From: an uncultured Pelagibacteraceae bacterium
GTDB lineage: Bacteria > Pseudomonadota > Alphaproteobacteria > Pelagibacterales > Pelagibacteraceae
Length of the DNA: 64,000 nt
Assembly (NCBI GenBank): GCA_902570125.1
Contig: CACFXK010000001.1
Coordinates: 62,001-126,000 of the forward strand
Reading direction: 5' to 3'
Shown here: positions 51,943 to 64,000 of the stretch, one piece after another
Layout of the letters: the number at the start of each line of letters is the position of its first letter
Position numbering within the stretch: position 1 is the stretch's first letter
Translations under genes and position numbers: made by a program
The notes under the pieces: model-generated
Told to the model about the DNA's origin: nothing
Seen by the model: only the letters and a program-made list of their open reading frames with translations
Databases searched by the model: none

Positions 51943-53264
51943 TAAATATTTAAAAATAATCTTCTAGGGTCCTCTAAATTTTCTTTAACAGTTTTTAAGA
52001 ACGACACGGACTCCTTTCCATCGATAATTCTATGATCATATGACAAGGCCAAGTACATTATTGGTTTTATCTTTATCTCACCATTATCATTTACTGGTCT
52101 TTCAACAATATTATGCATACCTAATACACCTGATTGAGGAGGGTTTAATATTGGTGTTGAAAGCATGGAACCATATACACCTCCATTACTAATTGTAAAT
52201 GTACCTCCTTGTAAGTCCTCAATTGTTAAACTACCTGAGTTTGCTTTTTCAGATAATTTTTTTATTTCTTTTTCTATTTCAGCAAATGACATCTCATCTG
52301 CATTTCTAAGCACTGGAACTACCAAACCTTTTTCGGTTCCAACAGCGAAACTAATATTATAATAATTTTTATAAATTATGTCTTGATCTTCAATCTCAGC
52401 GTTAATTGCTGGAAATAATTTTAATCCTACGACACAAGCTTTAACAAAAAATGACATTAGACCCAGCTTTATCCCATATCTGCTTTTGAAATCTTCTTGA
52501 TTATCTTTTCTCATTGCCATAATCCCAGACATATCTACCTCGTTAAAAGTAGTTAACATTGCTGCATTCTCTTGAGCCTGTTTTAATCTTTTTGCAATTG
52601 TTTGTCTTAAACGTGTCATTTTAATTCTTTCTTCTTCACCATATTGAATTCTTCTTTGGTTGGGTTGTGGGTTGGCTCCCATCATGGTAATTAGATCACC
52701 TTTTAAAATTCTTCCCGCTTTACCTGTACCTTTTACATTATCTACGTTGATATTTTTTTCTGTAACAATTTTTCTTACAGCAGGTGAAAGAATAATTGGC
52801 TGTTGTGATGTTTCCTCAATTTCTACTTCCTCAGTTAAAAGTAAAGGCTCTTCTTCTGTTAGCGCCATAGAATTATCTTCAGTTAATACTAATGGTTCTT
52901 CTAACTTAGTTTGAGATTTTTTTTCTATATCTAAATTAATTACATTGCTTTTCTGATCTATAAATTCTTTGTCTTCATTATCCTCAAGTTGTTTTTTGCT
53001 TTCAGGTATATTTTTAGTTTCAACATTGCCCTGAGAAATTGAGCCCAAAACAGCTCCAACTTCAACTGTATCTCCATCTTTAAAACTAATTTCTGATAAT
53101 GTACCACTAATAGGGGAAGGAACTTCTAAATTTACTTTATCAGTTTCTAGTTCAACTATTGCTTCATCAGCCTCAACTGTTTCACCTTCTCTTTTCAACC
53201 ATTTAGAAACTGTTGCTTCTGTAATACTTTCACCTAAAGTAGGGACTAAAATTTTTTCACTCAT
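51942..53264 (-). CDS. sucB: 2-oxoglutarate dehydrogenase E2 (dihydrolipoyl succinyltransferase)
   Basis: lipoyl domain [14 protein letters not shown]; catalytic [12 protein letters not shown]. Confidence 0.95.
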   Translation of the reverse strand: MSEKILVPTLGESITEATVSKWLKREGETVEADEAIVELETDKVNLEVPSPISGTLSEISFKDGDTVEVGAVLGSISQGNVETKNIPESKKQLEDNEDKEFIDQKSNVINLDIEKKSQTKLEEPLVLTEDNSMALTEEEPLLLTEEVEIEETSQQPIILSPAVRKIVTEKNINVDNVKGTGKAGRILKGDLITMMGANPQPNQRRIQYGEEERIKMTRLRQTIAKRLKQAQENAAMLTTFNEVDMSGIMAMRKDNQEDFKSRYGIKLGLMSFFVKACVVGLKLFPAINAEIEDQDIIYKNYYNISFAVGTEKGLVVPVLRNADEMSFAEIEKEIKKLSEKANSGSLTIEDLQGGTFTISNGGVYGSMLSTPILNPPQSGVLGMHNIVERPVNDNGEIKIKPIMYLALSYDHRIIDGKESVSFLKTVKENLEDPRRLFLNI

Positions 53265-56143
53265 TAGTTAAATACTTCATTTATAATTTCTTGTTGCTCA
53301 ATTTGATGCCTTTTAGCGTATCCAGTTGCTGGTGATGCATCAGGACTTCTTCCAATGTAAGAAATCTCTTTATTTTTAGCTTTAATGGTATCCAATGTCC
53401 ATTGTATATAATCTCTCACTGAAAACCATGCACCCATATTTTTTGGCTCTTCCTGACACCAATAAAAATTAGCATTTTTAGCATATGGTTTAAGTTCTTT
53501 TACCAAACTCTTTGCTGGAAAAGGATAAAGTTGCTCTATTCTAAACATCACCACATCATCTCTTTTTAACTTTTCTCTAGCATTTAAAAGATCAAAGTAT
53601 ACTTTTCCTGAACAAATTATAACTTTTTTAATTTCACTAGATTTTTTTAATTTTATAAATTTTTTAGATTGATCGCTTAATGCATGATCCCACATTATCC
53701 GGTGAAATGATGTTTGCTTACTAAAATCATCAATGGTTGAAACACAAAATTTGTTTCTTAATAAAGATTTAGGCGTCATAATTACAAGTGGTTTTCTAAA
53801 ATCACGGTGTATTTGTCTACGCAAAGCATGAAAATAATTTGCTGGAGTTGTACAATTCATAACTTGGAGATTATCATTTGCACACAATTGTAAAAATCTT
53901 TCAAGTCTAGCGGAAGAATGTTCTGGTCCCTGACCTTCATAGCCATGAGGTAATAACATAATTAACCCTGAAGCTCTTTGCCATTTTCTTTCACCAGAAG
54001 AGATAAATTGATCGATTATAACTTGCGCACCATTAGCAAAATCACCAAATTGAGCTTCCCAAAGAGTAAGAGTATTTGGTTCAACTAAACTATATCCATA
54101 TTCAAATCCTAAAACAGCAAGTTCTGACAAAAAACTATCAACAATTTCAAATTTTCTTTGATGTTTTGAAATATTATTTAATGGAATATATCTAGAGTTA
54201 TTCGTTTGGTCTCTTAAAACTGAATGTCTCTGACTAAATGTTCCTCTTCCAGAATCTTGTCCTACAAATCGAACTGGAAAACCCTCAACTAATAATGAAC
54301 CAAAAGCTAATGACTCAGCAGTAGACCAGTCAATATTTAAACCATCGTCGACTGATTTTTTTCTACTTTGCAAAATTTTGCTAATAGTTTTGTGAATATT
54401 TATTTCAGATGGAACGACATTTATTTTATCCGAAATATTTTTAAGTATTTTTTCATCTGCTCCAGTAATTCCTCTTTTATCTTTCCCTTTTTTAGGTTTA
54501 TAGCTAGACCATGCTCCCTCGAACCATTCAATTTTAGGATTATAATCTTTAGCTGTCTTAAATTGATCATCTAAAAGATCTTTAAATATTTTGATTTGAT
54601 CATTTAAATCTTCTTTAGATATTAAATTTTCATTAATAAGCTTAGATCCATATATATTTGCAGTTGATTGATGTGATCTAATTTTTTTATACATCAATGG
54701 TTGAGTGAATGATGGCTCATCTCCCTCATTATGTCCAAATCTTCTGTAACAAACTAAGTCGATGACTACATCTCTATTAAACTTTAATCTAAATTCAGTT
54801 GCAATTCTTGCGCCATAAACAACTGCTTCTGGGTCATCTCCATTAACATGGATGATAGGCGCATCAACCATTTTCGCAATATCTGATGGATGTGGTGAAG
54901 ATCTTGCAAACCTTGGGCTTGTAGTAAATCCTATTTGATTATTAACTATTATATGAATAGTTCCACCTGTATTATGTCCAGGTAAACCCGACATTGCAAA
55001 ACATTCGGCAACAATACCTTGTCCTGCAAAAGCAGCGTCACCATGTATTAAAATGGGAATTACTTTATTTCTCTCAGTATCTTTATGAAAAAATTGTTTT
55101 GCTCTAGTCTGTCCCAATACTACTGGATTAACTGCTTCCAAATGCGAAGGATTGTCTGTTAAACTTACATGAACAGAATTTCCATCAAATTCTCTATCTG
55201 ATGAAGCTCCCAAATGATATTTCACATCACCAGCACTGTCTTCGTCGGTATTATTTAATTCACCAGCAAATTCATTAAATATTCTTTTGTAAGATTTTTG
55301 TAAAACGTTAGCTAAAACATTTAGTCTTCCTCTGTGAGACATTCCAATTTTAACCTCTTTAATCTTGAACTGGCCCCCTATTTTTATAATTTGTTCTAAA
55401 CCTGGGATTAAACTTTCGCCACCGTCTAAACCAAATCTTTTAGAGCCAACATATTTAGTATGAAGAAATTTCTCAAATCCTTCGGCTTGAATTAATTTGT
55501 TTAAAATTGCACTTTTACCATTTTCAGTAAATTTTAACGCATTTTCATCTTTTTCTACTCTGTCCCTAAACCATTTTCTCTCTGTTGGATTTGATATATG
55601 CATGTATTCATAACCAATTGAGCCACAATAAATTTTTCTAAGTACAGATAAAATTTCTCTTATGTTTGAATACTCTTTATTTAAAACACCATCTAAATAT
55701 ATTTGCTTATCATAATCTTCTTTACTAAAACCATAATTTTCTGGATGCAACTCATCTAAATATTCACTTTCTCTTATTTCAAGTGGGTCTAGCTTAGAAA
55801 GTAGATGTCCTCTTTGTCTATAAGATCTAATAAGCGAAACAGCTCTTATTGAATTACTATTACCAGCTATTAAATCAACCTGATTAACTTTTAGCCCAGA
55901 ATTTTCTTTTTTAGAGTCTGTGTTTTCTCTAATTTTTACTTTTTTTGGACTCCATGAAGGACCTTTTATCTCTTTAACAACAGTTTCTAGGTCTTCACCG
56001 ATATCAAGAAAATATTCTTTCCAAACAATTGGAAGACCAGGATCTTTATTTATAAATTTTACATACATTTGCTCAATAAAAGCATTATTTGACTTATTTA
56101 AAAATGAAGTCTTTTTGTACTCAAGATTTTTGGATGCTGACAT
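53264..56143 (-). CDS. sucA: 2-oxoglutarate dehydrogenase E1
   Basis: [29 protein letters not shown]; 959 aa. Confidence 0.97.
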   Translation of the reverse strand: MSASKNLEYKKTSFLNKSNNAFIEQMYVKFINKDPGLPIVWKEYFLDIGEDLETVVKEIKGPSWSPKKVKIRENTDSKKENSGLKVNQVDLIAGNSNSIRAVSLIRSYRQRGHLLSKLDPLEIRESEYLDELHPENYGFSKEDYDKQIYLDGVLNKEYSNIREILSVLRKIYCGSIGYEYMHISNPTERKWFRDRVEKDENALKFTENGKSAILNKLIQAEGFEKFLHTKYVGSKRFGLDGGESLIPGLEQIIKIGGQFKIKEVKIGMSHRGRLNVLANVLQKSYKRIFNEFAGELNNTDEDSAGDVKYHLGASSDREFDGNSVHVSLTDNPSHLEAVNPVVLGQTRAKQFFHKDTERNKVIPILIHGDAAFAGQGIVAECFAMSGLPGHNTGGTIHIIVNNQIGFTTSPRFARSSPHPSDIAKMVDAPIIHVNGDDPEAVVYGARIATEFRLKFNRDVVIDLVCYRRFGHNEGDEPSFTQPLMYKKIRSHQSTANIYGSKLINENLISKEDLNDQIKIFKDLLDDQFKTAKDYNPKIEWFEGAWSSYKPKKGKDKRGITGADEKILKNISDKINVVPSEINIHKTISKILQSRKKSVDDGLNIDWSTAESLAFGSLLVEGFPVRFVGQDSGRGTFSQRHSVLRDQTNNSRYIPLNNISKHQRKFEIVDSFLSELAVLGFEYGYSLVEPNTLTLWEAQFGDFANGAQVIIDQFISSGERKWQRASGLIMLLPHGYEGQGPEHSSARLERFLQLCANDNLQVMNCTTPANYFHALRRQIHRDFRKPLVIMTPKSLLRNKFCVSTIDDFSKQTSFHRIMWDHALSDQSKKFIKLKKSSEIKKVIICSGKVYFDLLNAREKLKRDDVVMFRIEQLYPFPAKSLVKELKPYAKNANFYWCQEEPKNMGAWFSVRDYIQWTLDTIKAKNKEISYIGRSPDASPATGYAKRHQIEQQEIINEVFN

Positions 56144-56178
56144 TTTTATTATTTAAGTATTATACAAACAAAATGTTA

Positions 56179-57054
56179 TCAATTAGACAATTTATTTAGT
56201 AGCGTTTTTCCAATATCAGAGGGAGAATTTGCAACTGTAATACCGCAATCTTCCATGATTTTTATCTTTTCTACAGCATTTCCCTTACCACCTGAAATAA
56301 TAGCTCCAGCATGTCCCATTCTTCTTCCTGGTGGAGCAGTTACACCAGCTATAAATCCAACTATTGGTTTTTTAATTTTATGATTTTTAACAAACTCCGC
56401 AGCTTCTTCTTCAGCAGTGCCACCTATTTCTCCAATCATTAAAATAGATTCAGTCTGGTCGTCATTTAAAAATAGATCAAGGCAATCAATGAAATTGGTT
56501 CCATTAATTGGATCTCCACCAATTCCTATACATGTTGATTGACCAAGATTGTTCTCGGTTGTTTGAGCAACTGCCTCATAGGTAAGTGTTCCTGATCTTG
56601 ATACAATTCCAACTGAACCTTTTTTATGAATATTACCTGGCATTATTCCAATTTTACATTCATTAGGTGTAATTATTCCTGGACAGTTTGGACCAATTAA
56701 TCTGGAGTTAGAATTTTGTAATTTTTTTTTTACTTTTAACATATCTAGAATTGGTATTCCTTCGCTTATACAAACAATTAATTCAATAGATGCATCTATA
56801 GCTTCAATTATGGCTGATGAAGCAAACTTTGCAGGTACATATATCATCGTTGCATCCGCACCAGTCGCATCTTTCGCTTCTTTAACTGTGTTAAACACTG
56901 GTCTTTCTAAGTGAATTTGTCCACCTTTTTTTGGTGTTACTCCTCCGACTAAGTTTGTTCCATATTTAATAGATTGTTCAGAGTGGAAAGTACCATGAGA
57001 CCCTGTAAAACCTTGGCAAATTACTTTTGTATTTTTATCAATTAATACTGACAT
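56179..57054 (-). CDS. sucD: Succinate-CoA ligase alpha subunit
   Basis: [43 protein letters not shown]. Confidence 0.97.
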   Translation of the reverse strand: MSVLIDKNTKVICQGFTGSHGTFHSEQSIKYGTNLVGGVTPKKGGQIHLERPVFNTVKEAKDATGADATMIYVPAKFASSAIIEAIDASIELIVCISEGIPILDMLKVKKKLQNSNSRLIGPNCPGIITPNECKIGIMPGNIHKKGSVGIVSRSGTLTYEAVAQTTENNLGQSTCIGIGGDPINGTNFIDCLDLFLNDDQTESILMIGEIGGTAEEEAAEFVKNHKIKKPIVGFIAGVTAPPGRRMGHAGAIISGGKGNAVEKIKIMEDCGITVANSPSDIGKTLLNKLSN

Positions 57055-58214
57055 TATTTTATTGCCTCTACAACTTTTTTTGCAGCATCAGATAAATCAT
57101 TTGCAGATATAATTTTTAAACCCGAATTATTTAATATCTTTTTTCCTTCTTGAAAGTTTGTTCCTGCTAATCTTACTACTAACGGTACTTTAATTTTAAT
57201 TTCTTTTGCTGCATCTATAACACCTTGCGCAAGTACATCACATCTCATAATTCCACCGAAAATATTTATCAATATTCCTCTAACATTTTTATCTGATAAA
57301 ATAATTTTGAATGCAGCAGAAACTTTTTCTTTTGATGCTCCACCTCCTACATCTAAAAAATTTGCAGGCTCCTCACCATAAAGCTTTATTATATCCATTG
57401 TAGCCATTGCTAATCCTGCACCGTTTACCATACATCCTATACTTCCATCTAATTTTATATATGCCAAGTCATGTTTACTTGCTTCAATTTCAGTGGCTTC
57501 TTCCTCATTATAGTCTCTTAATTCTTGAATCTCCGGATGTTTAAATAGTGCATTTTCATCAAATGTCATTTTTGCATCAAGACAAACTACTTTATTTTCT
57601 TTCGTTAAAATAAGTGGGTTAATTTCTACTAAATTTGCATCATTTTCTATGAACAATTTATAAATTGCTTTTATTAAGCTTATAGCTTCTGAAGCAGAAT
57701 TATCATCTAATTTAAAAACCTTAATAATTTTCTTACAATCAACCTCTGAAATTTCTTGGTTAAAATCGACTTTAGTTGTTAAAATTTTTTCAGGTGTATT
57801 TTGGGCAACTTCTTCAATGTTCATTCCTCCTTGATCACTTGAAATAAATGCAATTTTTGAACTTGCTCTATCAACTAGGCAAGAAAGATAAAATTCTTTA
57901 CTAATATTAGATACCTCCTCAACATATAGTCTTTTTACTTCTCTACCTAAGGGTCCTGTTTGATGAGTAATTAGATTTTTGCCAAGCAAAATATTTGCTT
58001 CTTTTTCTAAATTTTCTAAATTATCAACAATTTTTACTCCACCAGCCTTACCTCTACCACCAGCATGAATTTGAGCTTTAAGAACATACTTATCAGTTTT
58101 CAATTCTTTAGTTTTTTGCAAAAGATCGGATACATTAAATGCAAATACTCCCTCAGGTACATTCGCTCCATACTTTTTTAGAATTTGTTTTGCTTGGTGC
58201 TCGTGAATATTCAT
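57054..58214 (-). CDS. sucC: Succinate-CoA ligase beta subunit
   Basis: [35 protein letters not shown]. Confidence 0.97.
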   Translation of the reverse strand: MNIHEHQAKQILKKYGANVPEGVFAFNVSDLLQKTKELKTDKYVLKAQIHAGGRGKAGGVKIVDNLENLEKEANILLGKNLITHQTGPLGREVKRLYVEEVSNISKEFYLSCLVDRASSKIAFISSDQGGMNIEEVAQNTPEKILTTKVDFNQEISEVDCKKIIKVFKLDDNSASEAISLIKAIYKLFIENDANLVEINPLILTKENKVVCLDAKMTFDENALFKHPEIQELRDYNEEEATEIEASKHDLAYIKLDGSIGCMVNGAGLAMATMDIIKLYGEEPANFLDVGGGASKEKVSAAFKIILSDKNVRGILINIFGGIMRCDVLAQGVIDAAKEIKIKVPLVVRLAGTNFQEGKKILNNSGLKIISANDLSDAAKKVVEAIK

Positions 58215-59183
<969 letters not shown>

Positions 59184-60677
59184 TTATTTCATTGTTGGCA
59201 TGATAAACTCAGGATTAGATCTAATTCCTGATGGCCATCTGGAGGTAATTGTTTTTAATTTAGTATAAAATTTTACTCCTTCCATACCATGTGTTCCACT
59301 ATCTCCAAATAAAGACCTCTTCCATCCTCCAAAACTATGAAAAGCCATTGGAACTGGTATTGGAACATTTATTCCTACCATTCCAACTTGAATTTTGCTT
59401 GCGAATGTTCTTCCTGCATCCCCATCTCTAGTATAAATGCTAACTCCATTTCCATATTCGTGCTCATTAATCATTTTTGTAGCCTCTTCAAATGTTTTTA
59501 CCCTAACCACAGATAAAACTGGTCCGAATATTTCTTCTTTATAAATTCTCATATCAGTAGTCACATGATCAAAAAGACACCCACCAATATAAAAACCATT
59601 TTCATAGCCCTGCAATTTCAAATTTCTTCCATCAAGAACAAGTTTTGCTCCTTCTTTAACTCCTAGATCTACATAGCCTTTTACTTTTTCCAAATGTTCT
59701 TTGGTTACTAAAGGGCCCATCTCGGATGATTTATCCATACCAGGTCCAATTTTTAATGCTTCGGCTTTTTTTGATAGTCTTGATACTAACTCATCACCTA
59801 CATCACCGACAGCTACTGCCACTGACTGCGCCATACATCTTTCTCCAGCTGAACCATATGCAGCACCCATTAAACCATTTACGGCACCATCTAAATCACA
59901 ATCTGGCATTACAACTAAATGATTTTTTGCTCCACCTAATGCTTGAACTCTTTTTTCATTTTTAGCTGCATTTTCATAAATGTACTTAGCAATAGGAGTT
60001 GATCCAACAAAACTTACAGATTTAATATTTTGATTTGTTAATATCGCATCAACAACCTCTTTATCACCATTTACAACATTAAAAACTCCCTCAGGAAGAC
60101 CAGCTTCGTGAAGTAGTTCTGCCAATTTCATCGGACATGAGGGATCTTTTTCTGATGGTTTTAAAATAAAACTATTACCACATGCTATAGCTAATGGAAA
60201 CATCCACATGGGTACCATTGCTGGAAAATTAAATGGGGTTATGCCGGCTGCAACTCCCAAAGGCTGTCGCATTGAATAACTATCAACGTTTGTTCCAACA
60301 TTTTCAGAAAACTCTCCTTTAAGCAAGTGTGGAATTCCACATGCAAACTCTACAACTTCTAATCCTCTTATTAATGATCCCTTAGCATCCTCATAAACTT
60401 TTCCATGTTCTGAGACTATTAGTTTTGTCAGTTCATCAAAATTTTTCTCTATAAGCTCTTTGAATTTAAACATTATTCTTGCTCTTTGAAGTGGAGGGTT
60501 TAATGACCAAGTCTCAAAAGCTTTTTGTGCAATTTCTACTGCACCATCTAAATCTGCTTTTGAGGCTAAAATAACCTCAGACTCTTGTTCCCCGGTAGCA
60601 GGGTTAAAGATTTTTCCTTTTCTCTCTGAATTACCTGATATTACTTTTCCACCAACAAAATGTTTGATTAAATTCAT
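59184..60677 (-). CDS. mmsA: CoA-acylating methylmalonate-semialdehyde dehydrogenase
   Basis: GITPFNFPAMVPMWMFPLAIACGNSFILKPSEKDP; GSAGERCMA active Cys. Confidence 0.94.
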   Translation of the reverse strand: MNLIKHFVGGKVISGNSERKGKIFNPATGEQESEVILASKADLDGAVEIAQKAFETWSLNPPLQRARIMFKFKELIEKNFDELTKLIVSEHGKVYEDAKGSLIRGLEVVEFACGIPHLLKGEFSENVGTNVDSYSMRQPLGVAAGITPFNFPAMVPMWMFPLAIACGNSFILKPSEKDPSCPMKLAELLHEAGLPEGVFNVVNGDKEVVDAILTNQNIKSVSFVGSTPIAKYIYENAAKNEKRVQALGGAKNHLVVMPDCDLDGAVNGLMGAAYGSAGERCMAQSVAVAVGDVGDELVSRLSKKAEALKIGPGMDKSSEMGPLVTKEHLEKVKGYVDLGVKEGAKLVLDGRNLKLQGYENGFYIGGCLFDHVTTDMRIYKEEIFGPVLSVVRVKTFEEATKMINEHEYGNGVSIYTRDGDAGRTFASKIQVGMVGINVPIPVPMAFHSFGGWKRSLFGDSGTHGMEGVKFYTKLKTITSRWPSGIRSNPEFIMPTMK

Positions 60678-60701
60678 GATTGAAATTATTTAATTAAGTA
60701 A

Positions 60702-61472
60702 TCAAGCTGTTGCAAGCATTTTCTTTATCTCTGCAATAGCTTTTGCAGGATTTAAGCCCTTGGGACAAGCATTTGTGCAATTCAAGATAGTATGACATCT
60801 GTAAAGTTTAAGTTCATCAGCAACTTTTTTAAGTCTTTCTTTTCTATCTTCATCTCTACTATCAATTATCCATCTATAAGCCTGAAGTAAAACAGCTGGA
60901 CCTAAATACTTTTCACCGTTCCACCAATAACTTGGGCAAGACGTTGAACAACATGCACACATTATACATTCATACAATCCATCTAATTTTGCTCTGTCAT
61001 CTTTAGATTGAATATTTTCTTTATCATTTACTTTTGAGGTTTTTAACCAAGGTTCAACGGACTCGTATTGTTTATAAAGAGTGCTTAAGTCTCCAATTAA
61101 ATCTTTCAAAACTTTTAAATGTGGTAATGGATAAATATCGATATCTCCATTTAATTCAGAATGAGATTTGGTACACGCTAGACCATTCTTTCCATTCATA
61201 TTCATTGCACATGACCCACATACTCCATGAGCGCAAGATCTTCTATAAGCAATAGACGGATCTATTTCATTTTTAATTTTGTTTAAAACATCAAGCACTT
61301 TAGATGAACAATTATCCATATCAACTTCATAGGTATCAAGTCTTGGATTTTCATTTGTAGATGGATCCCATCTATAAACATTTACTTTTCTAATATTTTT
61401 TGAACCTGTTTTATCTTTGTAGTATTGACCTTTTTCTACCTTTGAGTTTGCAGGTAAATTTAATTGAACCAT
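60702..61472 (-). CDS. sdhB: Succinate dehydrogenase iron-sulfur subunit
   Basis: [39 protein letters not shown]. Confidence 0.97.
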   Translation of the reverse strand: MVQLNLPANSKVEKGQYYKDKTGSKNIRKVNVYRWDPSTNENPRLDTYEVDMDNCSSKVLDVLNKIKNEIDPSIAYRRSCAHGVCGSCAMNMNGKNGLACTKSHSELNGDIDIYPLPHLKVLKDLIGDLSTLYKQYESVEPWLKTSKVNDKENIQSKDDRAKLDGLYECIMCACCSTSCPSYWWNGEKYLGPAVLLQAYRWIIDSRDEDRKERLKKVADELKLYRCHTILNCTNACPKGLNPAKAIAEIKKMLATA

Positions 61473-63247
61473 TAATATACTCTTTCCTGTGGAGGAAAAT
61501 ATTGTACATCATTTGTAAGTGTTGATCTATGAACAGGTCTGTAATTAATTTTAGTTTTTGAACCATTGCACCAAGACAGAGTATGTTGCATATAGTTCTC
61601 ATCGTCTCTCTTTGGAAAATCTTCTCTTGCATGGGCTCCTCTGCTTTCTTTTCTATGATACGCAGAATCCATTGTAGTTATTGCTTGTCTTATTAAGTTA
61701 TCAAATTCTAGAGTTTCAACTAAATCCGTGTTGAATATTAATGATTTATCTTTTACAGAAAGAGAGTCCATTCCATCATAAGGTCTTCTAATTTCATCAA
61801 TGCCTTCTTTTAATGTTTTCTCAGTTCTAAATACAGCACACTTTGATTGCATTGTCTTTTGCATTGAAAGTCTTAGTTCAGATGTTGGATTTGAACCTTC
61901 TGAGTTTCTTAATTTATCAAATCTATCTAAACATCTATCCGTTTCATTTTTATCAATTTCTTCATGCTTCATTCCGGGTTTTACTAACTCTGCTGCTCTT
62001 TTCGCTGCAGCTCTTCCAAAAACTACTAAATCTATTAATGAATTTGAACCTAATCTATTTGCACCGTGAACAGAAACACATGCTGCTTCGCCAATAGCCA
62101 TTAACCCGGGTACAGTTTTTTCAGATCCATTTAATGTAAGAACCTCTGCTTTATAATTTGTTGGTATTCCACCCATATTATAATGCACTGTGGGTACTAC
62201 TGGTATAGGCTCCTTGGTTACATCAACGTTTGCAAATAATTTAGATGCTTCTGATATTCCTGGAAGCCTCTCATCTATAACTTTTGGGTCCAAATGATCA
62301 ATATGAAGATGAACGTGATCTTGTTCTTTTCCTATACCTCTGCCTTCATTAATTTCTACTGCAATTGATCTACTCACGACATCTCTAGATGCTAAATCTT
62401 TTGCTTTAGGAGCGTAACGCTCCATAAATCTTTCTCCTTTTGAATTTACTAGATAACCACCTTCTCCTCTTACACCCTCTGAAATTAATGTTCCATGACC
62501 ATAAATACCTGTAGGATGAAATTGTACAAATTCCATATCTTGTAATGGTAATCCAGCTCTTAAAGCCATAGCATTTCCATCTCCAGTGCACGTATGAGCT
62601 GAAGTAGCTGAGTAATACACTTTTCCATAACCACCTGTTGCTATAATTGTTGTATGGGACTTAAATCTGTGAATTGTTCCATCATTAAGGTTCCAAGCAA
62701 TTATACCTTTGCATGCTCCGTCTTTCATTATCAAATCTAGTGCGAAGTATTCTATAAAAAATTCGGTATTATGTTTTAAAGCTTGTCCATACAATGTGTG
62801 AAGTATTGCATGTCCAGTTCTATCTGCTGCTGCACAAGTTCTTTGCACAGTCTCATTTCCATAGTTTTTTGTCATGCCACCAAAAGGTCTTTGATAAATT
62901 TTGCCATCATCTGTTCTGCTAAATGGAACTCCATACTTTTCTAATTCTAGAACAGCGGCTGGCGCTTCCTTACATAAATATTCTATAGAGTCCTGGTCTC
63001 CTAACCAATCAGCACCTTTAACAGTGTCGTACATATGCCATCTCCAATCATCTTCACCCATATTTCCAAGTGCTGCTGAAATACCACCTTGTGCTGCGGA
63101 GGTATGGCTTCTGGTTGGGAACACTTTAGAGACACATGCAGTTTTTAATCCCGCTTCACTTAATCCTACAGCTGCTCTTAGCCCAGAACCACCTGCACCT
63201 AGAACAACAACATCATATTCATGATCAATAATTTTGTATGCACTCAT
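61472..63247 (-). CDS. sdhA: Succinate dehydrogenase flavoprotein subunit
   Basis: [37 protein letters not shown]. Confidence 0.97.
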   Translation of the reverse strand: MSAYKIIDHEYDVVVLGAGGSGLRAAVGLSEAGLKTACVSKVFPTRSHTSAAQGGISAALGNMGEDDWRWHMYDTVKGADWLGDQDSIEYLCKEAPAAVLELEKYGVPFSRTDDGKIYQRPFGGMTKNYGNETVQRTCAAADRTGHAILHTLYGQALKHNTEFFIEYFALDLIMKDGACKGIIAWNLNDGTIHRFKSHTTIIATGGYGKVYYSATSAHTCTGDGNAMALRAGLPLQDMEFVQFHPTGIYGHGTLISEGVRGEGGYLVNSKGERFMERYAPKAKDLASRDVVSRSIAVEINEGRGIGKEQDHVHLHIDHLDPKVIDERLPGISEASKLFANVDVTKEPIPVVPTVHYNMGGIPTNYKAEVLTLNGSEKTVPGLMAIGEAACVSVHGANRLGSNSLIDLVVFGRAAAKRAAELVKPGMKHEEIDKNETDRCLDRFDKLRNSEGSNPTSELRLSMQKTMQSKCAVFRTEKTLKEGIDEIRRPYDGMDSLSVKDKSLIFNTDLVETLEFDNLIRQAITTMDSAYHRKESRGAHAREDFPKRDDENYMQHTLSWCNGSKTKINYRPVHRSTLTNDVQYFPPQERVY

Positions 63248-63249
63248 AA

Positions 63250-63573
63250 CTATAAACTAAATATTAAGATAATGATTAATAATGGAAATACTATAGCAAA
63301 GATATTTAAAGATTTATTTGCGGCATTTTTGATTTTTTGATCTTCGATATAGTCCTCAAAAACCTCACTAATACTTAGTGCAGAGAAAAAATATGCAAAA
63401 ATCAAAAAAAGACTTAACAAAAACTTTGAAGGTTGAGAAGACACAAACAGTAATACCTGTTCAAAGCCTTTGTCGTAAATAAAAGCTAGATTAATCGCAA
63501 ACCATAGCATTAATGGCACTAATATTGCTGAACTTACTTTTAAGAACAACCATTTTTTTGTAACTGATCCCAT
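63250..63573 (-). CDS. sdhD: Succinate dehydrogenase membrane anchor subunit
   Basis: three hydrophobic segments; position between sdhC and sdhA. Confidence 0.85.
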   Translation of the reverse strand: MGSVTKKWLFLKVSSAILVPLMLWFAINLAFIYDKGFEQVLLFVSSQPSKFLLSLFLIFAYFFSALSISEVFEDYIEDQKIKNAANKSLNIFAIVFPLLIIILIFSL

Positions 63574-63956
63574 TAAATTAAAACTCTTCCAATAATAAAG
63601 ATTATTACAGTAAGTGGAAATGATCCGATTAGCACAATTAATCCTGTTATTTTTGTAGTTTTTTGCTCAAAACCATAACCTAAATCCATAAACAAATGTC
63701 TTATTTCACTAAGCATTTGAAATGAAAAAGACCAAATAATTCCAAGACAAAAAAATTTGCCTAAAAAAGATGATAAGAACAAATTAATATTCTGATAACT
63801 CTGTTCACCCAATAATAAAGAGGCTATCCATATACCTATTAAAGTTATAGTGAAAAAGTTTATTATACCAGTTATTCTGTGTGAAATTGAAACCAGTGAG
63901 GAAATGTGCCAATTATAAATTTGTATATGTGGCGATATTGGATTTTTATTTTCCAT
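63573..63956 (-). CDS. sdhC: Succinate dehydrogenase cytochrome b556 subunit
   Basis: PISPHIQIYNWHISSLVSISHRITGII; RHLFMDLGYG. Confidence 0.92.
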   Translation of the reverse strand: MENKNPISPHIQIYNWHISSLVSISHRITGIINFFTITLIGIWIASLLLGEQSYQNINLFLSSFLGKFFCLGIIWSFSFQMLSEIRHLFMDLGYGFEQKTTKITGLIVLIGSFPLTVIIFIIGRVLI

Positions 63957-64000
63957 AAAAATCTTTTTCTACTAAAGCCTCAGCAATTTCAACTGCATTA
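63946..64000 (-). CDS. 3' end of an upstream CDS (C-terminus ...NAVEIAEALVEKDFYGK), overlapping the sdhC start
   Basis: open minus-strand frame from the window edge ending TAA at 63948-63946, 11-nt overlap with sdhC. Confidence 0.4.
   Translation of the reverse strand, partial: NAVEIAEALVEKDFYGK

Noticed and set aside
61800-63224. Plus-strand ORFs antisense to sdhA (61800-62069, 61843-62097, 62901-63224)
   Set aside because: Shadow ORFs of a strongly conserved gene

Overview
This 64 kb AT-rich window is a gene-dense, streamlined alphaproteobacterial chromosome segment. Gene content, AT bias and a SAM-II-type metX leader suggest Pelagibacterales/SAR11 (inference). It carries about 64 recognisable protein genes plus one partial CDS at each end. 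No rRNA, tRNA, CRISPR array, prophage or transposase was recognised. Main blocks: tandem DUF1330 genes, an alkA-like gene, msrA and a rhodanese; an RND pump whose adaptor lacks the usual hairpin; a tsaE-amgK-murU-like block with ahcY; ChvG/ChvI-like and RegA-like regulators with polA; a polyamine cluster (ornithine decarboxylase, deoxyhypusine synthase-like protein, aguB, aguA); metX-metW; rplU-rpmA-obg-proB-proA-nadD-rsfS-ctpA-rppH; the F1 ATP synthase operon atpHAGDC; and a TCA block sdhCDAB-mmsA-mdh-sucCD-sucAB-lpdA. The strongest observations are: (1) a leader before the decarboxylase gene with a 12-aa uORF, a terminator-like hairpin and an alternative pairing onto the start codon; (2) a SAM-II-like riboswitch before metX with a near-perfect downstream anti-aptamer segment; (3) an intrinsic-terminator-like hairpin inside the metW coding sequence; (4) all seven convergent gene junctions have no usable intergenic space, four of them sharing a 4-nt stop/stop overlap; (5) an RND adaptor with no alpha-helical hairpin region; (6) a bacterial deoxyhypusine synthase homologue that keeps the catalytic Lys motif, within a polyamine operon.
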